Shown here piece after piece: positions 57,769 through 64,000 of a stretch of 64,000 nt of DNA (position 1 is the first letter of the stretch; the number at the start of each line of letters is the position of its first letter). Both the position numbers and the translations under genes were made by a program. The notes beneath the pieces are model-generated. The model did not search any database, had not been told where the DNA came from, and saw nothing but the letters and a program-made list of their open reading frames with translations. The stretch is from Notospermus geniculatus (Eukaryota > Nemertea > Pilidiophora > Heteronemertea > Lineidae): positions 588,616 through 652,615 of the forward strand of contig NMRB01000014.1 of the NCBI GenBank assembly GCA_002633025.1. The letters are read 5' to 3'.

Positions 57769-58675
57769 CAGTCATTGACAAAAGTTTATCTCCACCTGAC
57801 ATCTTGAATATTTCAAATACTACTGGACCAATTTTAACACTGTTTGTTGCACATGAAAGTATATCTTATTGGTCATATTTCTGCATCAAAATTTTGGATA
57901 TTCGGAAATATCGTTATTATGTAATAGCACATCAGAAAAAAACACTAAAAATCAACATTGTTATTACGTAATTTTTTTGTGATTTTTGTTGCAGTTCTGA
58001 TAGAGTGGAACTTTCTAAGGATTTGGGGCTTTGTTTCATCAAAATATGTTGCGTGGTTGCTGAGATATCTGAGATTATCAAAATTTTGATAATTTGAGAT
58101 TTTCATGCTTTTCAGGTAATTTTGATGCCATTAGATAAAGCTAACCTCAGAACACGGGTTTACCAAATTTTGGAACTTTTTGGCGTTATTTGGGCAGTAA
58201 TATTGCATATTTGTCAAAATATCAAAAATATCAAACATGCTTAACTGCTTACTGGTTTACGCTAAAAGTTCCAAAACTTCATACTTCTACGTTTTGAAGT
58301 GAGCTCTGTCTACTGATATCAAAATTTTGTGAAAAATTGGAAATTTTCAAATTATCGAAATTTTGATAATCTCAGATATCTCAGCAACCACTCAACATAT
58401 TTTGATGAAACAAAGCCCAAAATCCTTAGAACGTTCCACTCTACCAGAACTGCAACAAAAATCACAAAAAAATTACGTAATAACAATGTTGATTTTTAGT
58501 GTTTTTTTCTGATGAGCTATTACATAATATCGATATTTCCGAATATCCAAAGTTTTAATGCAGAAATATGAGCAACAAGATATACTTTCCTGTGCAACAA
58601 ACCCTGTTAAAATTGGTCCAGTAGTATTTGAAATATTCAAGATGTCAGGTGGAGATAAACTTTTGTCAATGACTG
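57769..58675. mobile_element. 907-bp palindromic Tc1/mariner-like element, TA duplication
   Basis: Two inverted arms of about 400 bp with tips CAGTCATTGACAAAAGTTTA surround a centre near 58200. TA is duplicated (57767-57768 and 58676-58677). The other copy of duplication C has an uninterrupted TACATG-repeat tract at this place. The arms contain paired AT-rich blocks (TCAAAATTTTGATAA type). There is no transposase. Frames on both strands near each end encode the same peptide because of the palindrome, not because of a gene. Confidence 0.95.
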
Positions 58676-59011
58676 TACATGTAGGGCTTGCAAAGTTGAC
58701 CAATTACGTGCTGATGTAAGACTGTTGATCACCAGGCCTAACGTCTTGCCCGCTGTCATCAATTTCACATTAGGCCTATTTACTCGTATTCATTAGCCTG
58801 TAGTCATTGTTTCCACACTAAATGAACGTGGCATCCATGGAAGCCAATTGGTTGGAATTAGTCTTTGATCGCAGCCATTGCAGTCGGCGTTAGTGCGACT
58901 ACCTCCATGGTGCGACAAGCTCTAGTTCGAATTGTAAACATTACGGTTTGTTTATTTACATGGTTGATTATAATAGTTATTTTTCCTCCGACAGGCGGCA
59001 GCACCGTGTAT

Positions 59012-61276
59012 ACCAAAACATTAATGTTATCTATTTTTATATCTATCTTGATAAATATTCTTATAACTGAAATATATTTATGATTTTACGCTCAAAAACA
59101 AACAAAAAGTTGTGAAAGGCGAGATTTAATTCGATTTTATCTGATTTGTTAGTACCAGAAGTTGACAATAGGAACTAGAGCACCTTTAACTTCTAACATG
59201 CCACTACGGTACTTGCCACCACACAGGACTCAAGACAAAACAATACTCCTGACGTGTTACCAATGTATGCTAACCATCCATCAGCTATGCACTATGTTCG
59301 ATGATATTTGTATCCTCATCAGATCCTTGTTGGCATATATTGCCATGACATAGGAATCTCTTCTTCTGCCGTGTTCTTCGATGTAGATCTGGTGACCAAT
59401 TTCAGCACGACTGGCTCTGGGCACAACAACGTACGTAATGGTCCTTACGTCTGCTAATAGCATTCTCTAGTAGCAGCTGGACGGAGGAACATCCTATAAA
59501 TATCATATTGTGTCTGATAAACCGTGGCCTCAGACCTTCGCTCTGTAAACCAATAGAGCAGGGCAGACAGAACGCGTACGCCAGGACAATACGTTATGTA
59601 CATAATTCGCTATAAACGCTATAAGCAGGAGGAATCTTATAAAATGTACATCCACCATTGATTTTGCGTGGGATGCCATTTTGATGGCTCTGAGCCTGCG
59701 TGCAATATTGACGCCTTCGGGACAAAAAATCTGGATTATTGTTGTCAGTCATTTAGAGTTGTTTGTATTGTGACAATGGCATTTCTCCATGTGGTTAATC
59801 CTCTGTCTCTGGGAAGTTGCATGACAGCCTTTTTACGGCTTAAACGGGAATGGAATTTTCAACGATGTCTGTTACCAGCCTTTCTCACTAGACTTTCGCC
59901 CACGTTAAAAGTTACCTTACCAGTGGTAACTTCAAATTTGTTCCTGTGCCTGCGCATACTTACAGAGGTTATACAAGAGTACATGTATACTTTTACTGTA
60001 TATTGGTTATTAAATTTTTATCATATCAAACTTTTTTGTTACAAAGTACTAAGTGCACGTTAAAAATTGATAATATGACATTTTGCCATTTAACACGAGG
60101 GCCTGGACAATATTCCATTATCTACGACATCCATCCAATTACACCAGCGAAATGGGAGTTATTGTGTATCTCCATGTTTACCTTGGTACACTCCTAGTCC
60201 CAAGATACGATGGTCCGTGCACAAATTCTCATATCTAGTCTATTTCCGAACAATTAAGCCGGGGGCTCATGGAAAATTCTATCACGATAGCATATCGATA
60301 AGCTTAGATATTTTGGATTTTAGCTCTTATTTGGTTTGGATCGTTTTGCTAATGGGATGTCCGTTTTGCCTCGGCACGAAATTTCATCAATAGATTTTAT
60401 CATAGTGTTGTATAGACTATGGATATTGGTCTAATCTGACGGGACAGAACTGCAGAAGACGAAGTAGTTTTGTTATCATGTCATAGGCGGACCGGTGATT
60501 GATGTTGATTTCGAATGCAATGGGGAACGTAGTTTATGTAATAAAATGGATCCAAGTACGTTTTTCGATGGGCGCTAAGATCAGGCCCACTGGTGATATC
60601 TGTATTGTACTTCGATAACCGAAGTCAGCAATTGCCATGATAATAGTGGAACCAGACTTAAAGTTAAAAGATGCGAACTTGCATTGCAGCATCCTGTTGT
60701 CTCCAATATGACATCCCAGTCGTCGTATACGACGAATCCAAACCGGTTTGAATTATTGCCTTGAGTGCGGTTCGGTCGCTCAGAAATATCTGAAATTATT
60801 CCAATTAACTAAAAAACTTTGTTTGTCACATAACTTGCCTACTTTCAAATGTCTGGTCTGTCATTATCATCCAAATTACAACGTCTACTCAAAGGTTTGG
60901 GGCTTCGTGTTAAACTTCAAAGCGAAATGGGGCCATTATTCAATAGAAGTTGATGACGAAAAATACTCTCGGCAAGATGGTAATGAATATGATCACCTTG
61001 TCCAGCAAAAACGCTTCGGGATGGATTTAATCTTTTCGCACAGCTTTTTGTAAACTTATTGTGGAAGAGACGCCAAATCAGTTTTGTGAATATTGAGTTA
61101 TCAACTTGAAAGTATTGCAAAATTGTCCTGTCCTTTAAAAGTTAATGACTTCGCTATATAGGTTTACCTATGCGTGATGTAAAATGTCCTTTGGGGAGGT
61201 ATAATTGTATTTGCTTGTGTTTTAGATAATCGCCCGTGATATTCAATGCATGATTCGTTAATAGAAAATACCCTGT
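59012..61276. other. Unique sequence, no convincing gene
   Basis: A plus-strand frame of 131 codons (59668-60063) and another of 101 (60748-61053, with a CLECG...CLVCHYH Cys/His pattern) show no recognisable family and no clear splice pairs. One TACATGTA octamer lies near 59983. Confidence 0.35.
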
Positions 61277-62024
61277 GCCAGTTCTGCCGTTGGTTACCAG
61301 CAGTATTGGCGGTAACTCTCCGAACTTGTCGATAGGCACTGTGCCAGTTCTGCCGTTGGTTACCAGTATTGGCGGTAACTCTTACAACTTGTCGTTAGGC
61401 ACTGTGCCAGTTCTGCCGTTGGTTACCAGTATTGGTGGTAACTCTCCCACTAACTTGTAGACAGGCACTGTGCCAGTTCTACCGTTGGTCACCAGTATTG
61501 GTGGTAACTCTCCCAACTTGTAGACAGGCACTGTGCCAGTTCTGCCGTTGGTTACCAATATTGGCGGTAACTCTCCCAACTTGTCGATAGGCACTGTCGT
61601 GCCAGTTCTGCCGTTGGTTATCAGTATTGGCGGTAACTCTTACAGCTTGTCGATGTGCCAGTTCTGCCGTTGGTTACCAGTATCGGCGGTAACTCTCCCA
61701 ACTTGTCGATAGGCACTGTCGTGCCAGTTCTGCCGTTGGTTATCAGTATTGGCGGTAACTCTTACAACTTGTCGATGTGCCAGTTCTGCCGTTGGTTACC
61801 AGTATCGGCGGTAACTCTCCCAACTTGTCGATAGGCACTGTCGTGCCAGTTCTGCCGTTGGTTATCAGTATTGGCGGTAACTCGTACAACTTGTCGATAG
61901 GCACTGTACCAGTTCTGCCGTTGCTTACCAGTATTGGCGGTCTCCCACTAACTTGTCGATAGGCACTGTGCCAGTTCAGCCGTTGATTGCCAGTACGCGG
62001 CGGTAACTCTCCGAAGTTATCGAT
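61277..62024. repeat. Minisatellite of about 63 bp with higher-order dimer
   Basis: Twelve tandem units start near 61277, 61343, 61406, 61472, 61535, 61601, 61657, 61722, 61779, 61844, 61908 and 61970. Each begins GCCAGTTCTGCCGTTGG and continues GGCGGTAACTC. Units 6-11 alternate long (about 65 bp) and short (56-57 bp, lacking AGGCACT), forming a 122-bp dimer repeated three times. Both strands are open in the 63-bp units (21 codons), but the short units break the frame, so I regard coding as unlikely. Confidence 0.95.
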
Positions 62025-62099
62025 GAGCAATATCATAAGCCCTACCGGTACAATACATTGCTGCAGTCTCGGCGACACTATACCTCATTGATATGTATT

Positions 62100-62810
62100 C
62101 GTGACGAGACGATCATGTGATCGGACTAACTCGCATGAATTCCTCGCAGTGAACCATCAAAGACGTATTCCTCGAGTCACCCCGAGGTGATTACGCATCG
62201 TATCGAAGATTTCGTCTCCTCGTCAATGCCACCTCTTCCTTGTCAAAACCACTCGTCATTCAGTAATATTGACACTCATATGTCGTGTCGTTTAACAACT
62301 ATTTCACGATATGGATCATGATTTCCATCAAAGATGATTCCTATTGATTTCTCATGGTTTTTATGCGAGACAGATGTATTGGAGATACCAGCATAAATAC
62401 GACTGTTGAAGCATTTGATGTAAGCAATTTGTCATCTGCGCTGTATGAAGTTGGAAAAAAGGCGCATCTTCTGTATGGATGGCTTCTCGACTCATTATCC
62501 ACGACGGGAGGAATGTTTATGAGAAAAGCTCACGTTTCATGTGGATTTATGTGCGGCTGGTTTTTGTGTTCATGACAGTTGTGATTCTCCGTCTCTCTTT
62601 CTCTGAGGTTTTGCACAGTATAGTAAATGATCGACTCTTGTTTGTCTTAGATTTTGCCGGCACAATCTGAAGAAATCAAGAGGAAATGTAGCTGAAGCTC
62701 GCTTATTTGTGGTATTGTCATAAAACCGTATCAGAGTTTTTATGTGGTAGACATGTCAGTCAAGAAAATTGCATTTGAAATCTTCTCGTCTTGAATGTTG
62801 AGAGAGTATT
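62100..62810. repeat. Local duplication D, copy 1
   Basis: Nearly identical to 62832-63559, with a handful of substitutions and two small indels (copy 2 has extra TTCAGCAAT-like bases near 63475). The shared 73-codon plus-strand frame shows no recognisable domain. After 62810 it reads GCGATGTGGCTATGAGAA, similar to sequence at about 63797 beyond copy 2. Confidence 0.94.
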
Positions 62811-62830
62811 AAGCGATGTGGCTATGAGAA

Positions 62831-62831
62831 N
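62831..62831. other. Single unknown base at duplication junction
   Basis: One N exactly before copy 2 of duplication D begins. It probably marks a join made by the assembler. Confidence 0.95.
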
Positions 62832-63559
62832 CGTGACGAGACGATCATGTGATCGGACTAACTCGCATGAATTCCTCGCAGTGAACCATCAAAGACGTAT
62901 TCCTCGAGTCACCCCGAGGTGATTACGCATCGTATCGAAGATTTCGTCTCCTCGTCAATGCAACCTCTTCCTTGTCAAAACCACTCGTCATTCAGTAATA
63001 TTGACACTCATATGTCGTGTCGTTTAACAACTATTTCACGATATGGATCATGATTTCCATCAAAGATGATTCCTATTGATTTCTCATGGTTTTTATGCGA
63101 GACAGATGTATTGGAGATACCAGCATAAATACGACTGTTGAAGCATTTGATGTAAGCAATTTGTCATCTGCGCTGTATGAAGTTGGAAAAAAGGCGCATC
63201 TTCTGTATGGATGGCTTCTCGACTCATTATCCACGACGGGAGGAATGTTTATGAGAAAAGCTCACGTTTCATGTGGATTTATGTGCGGCTGGTTTTTGTG
63301 TTCATGACAGTTGTGATTCTCCGTCTCTCTTTCTCTGAGGTTTTACACAGTACAGTAAATGATCGACTCTTGTTTGTCTTAGATTTTGCCGGCACAATCT
63401 GAAGAAATCAAGAGGAAATGTAGCTGAAGCTCGCTTATTTGTGGCATTGTCATTAAACCGTATCAGAGTTTTTTGTTCAGCAATATGTGGTAGACATGTT
63501 GTCAGTCAAGAAAATGGCATTTGAAATCTTCTCGTCTTGAATATTGAGAGAGTATTAAA
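62832..63559. repeat. Local duplication D, copy 2
   Basis: Second copy of 62100-62810, beginning at the base after the N. It is followed by about 235 bp absent from copy 1, including the inverted-repeat segment at 63576-63769, before sequence resembling the end of copy 1 resumes. Confidence 0.94.
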
Positions 63560-63575
63560 GATAATGTATCACGAC

Positions 63576-63769
63576 TTCATTGTTTACATTCAATGTTTGT
63601 AAACATGGATGTTTACATTATGTTATTTTGGACTTTTGGGACATGCCAACCCACCAAAATGAATATTTTTTGAATCAACAGAATTTCTAGAGGGGCATAG
63701 CACCAATAATTTACTCACAAGACAACGGAAGCCTGGACATAAACAAACAAAATGTAAATAAACAATGAA
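63576..63769. mobile_element. Possible small element, TTCATTGTTTA tips
   Basis: TTCATTGTTTACATT at the left pairs imperfectly with AATGTAAATAAACAATGAA at the right, 194 bp in all. It lies in the stretch present after copy 2 but missing after copy 1 of duplication D, consistent with a polymorphic insertion. The boundaries are not exact and no clear target duplication is visible. Confidence 0.45.
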
Positions 63770-64000
63770 TTTCGTGGCCCGCGAAAATACCTTTAAGGAT
63801 GTGGCTATTAGAATCGCTGAAACGCCTCTACGCTGCCCATAAGGGCCAGCTTTGCAACTCATCAGGAATGGAGCCAGCAATCTCAGAGATTGACGACTGA
63901 TTTTGACGTTTCCTCAGCTAGAACCGCAGGTCACCCTCCGGTAACAAATCCCTCAATAAGAATCCGATCCGCAGTTGCGACCTCGGAACACATGTCATTC
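63770..64000. other. Unique sequence to window end
   Basis: No repeat or exon-like segment recognised. Confidence 0.45.

Larger units (their letters stand above)
55824..59011. repeat. Local duplication C, copy 2
   Basis: Starts at the first base after the gap and matches 53187-55440. It is longer because it carries a 138-bp GGGCCG hairpin and a 907-bp palindromic element that copy 1 lacks. It lacks the 154-bp MITE of copy 1. After 58914 it departs from copy 1, retaining only a short similar stretch (CAGGCGGCAGCACCGTG near 58994). Confidence 0.92.

Noticed and set aside
57750-58703. Paired 73-76 codon frames with the same peptide on opposite strands
   Set aside because: They are the two arms of the palindromic element and do not indicate conserved coding sequence.
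61275-62078. Repetitive protein on either strand in the 63-bp array
   Set aside because: The 21-codon repeat is open on both strands, but the short units change the frame, and there is no start, stop or splice context suggesting translation.
62354-63307. Repeated 73-codon frame as a duplicated gene
   Set aside because: Identity is fully explained by the near-identical duplication. No domain, splice sites or codon bias were seen.

Overview
This window looks like gene-poor nuclear DNA from a highly heterozygous animal. There are no bacterial-style operons. No reading frame exceeds about 160 codons once frames running through unknown bases are set aside. Composition is moderate, candidate splice sites are of the eukaryotic GT/AG type, and short non-autonomous DNA transposons with hairpin structure are very dense. 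The palindromic octamer TACATGTA occurs about 40 times by eye, against roughly two expected. My best guess is an outbred marine invertebrate, perhaps a deuterostome such as a lancelet or echinoderm; the sequence alone does not prove this. I see no convincing complete gene, tRNA, rRNA, CRISPR array or virus.

Layout. Positions 1-19 kb are mostly unique sequence with scattered inverted-repeat elements (806, 1714, 2513, 7643, 7950, 10714, 14402, 15981) and a few possible exons, most on the minus strand. At 19.2-20.7 kb a local duplication spans an assembly gap, and one copy carries a 414-bp palindromic mariner-like element. At 23-28 kb there are three tandem hairpins, a 129-bp hairpin element, a compound element (26355-27011) and a 45-bp minisatellite. 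At 28.6-31.7 kb a second duplication spans a gap and is interleaved with a tandem array of GGGCCGTATTC hairpins. At 32.4 kb there is a doubled pair of small palindromes. At 34.5-43.3 kb there are further hairpins, a promoter-like NRF1/YY1/CRE motif cluster near 36.55 kb and a 682-bp palindromic Tc1-like element. At 53.2-59.0 kb a third duplication spans a gap; its two copies differ by three transposon insertions. At 61.3-62.0 kb there is a 63-bp minisatellite with higher-order structure, and at 62.1-63.6 kb a fourth duplication, separated by one N.

Main messages. (1) All four large tandem duplications have an N gap or single N at or inside their junction. The simplest reading is two haplotypes placed end to end by the assembler, although true duplication is possible. 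(2) Because of this, four transposon insertions can be compared directly with their empty sites inside the window, giving target duplications TTA (or TATTA), TA, TCC and TA. (3) At least nine otherwise different hairpin elements begin with the same GGGCC-type tip, which suggests one mobilising machinery acting on many hairpins. (4) Protein-coding content is uncertain: the exon calls rest on an open frame plus plausible splice sites only, and all are low confidence.
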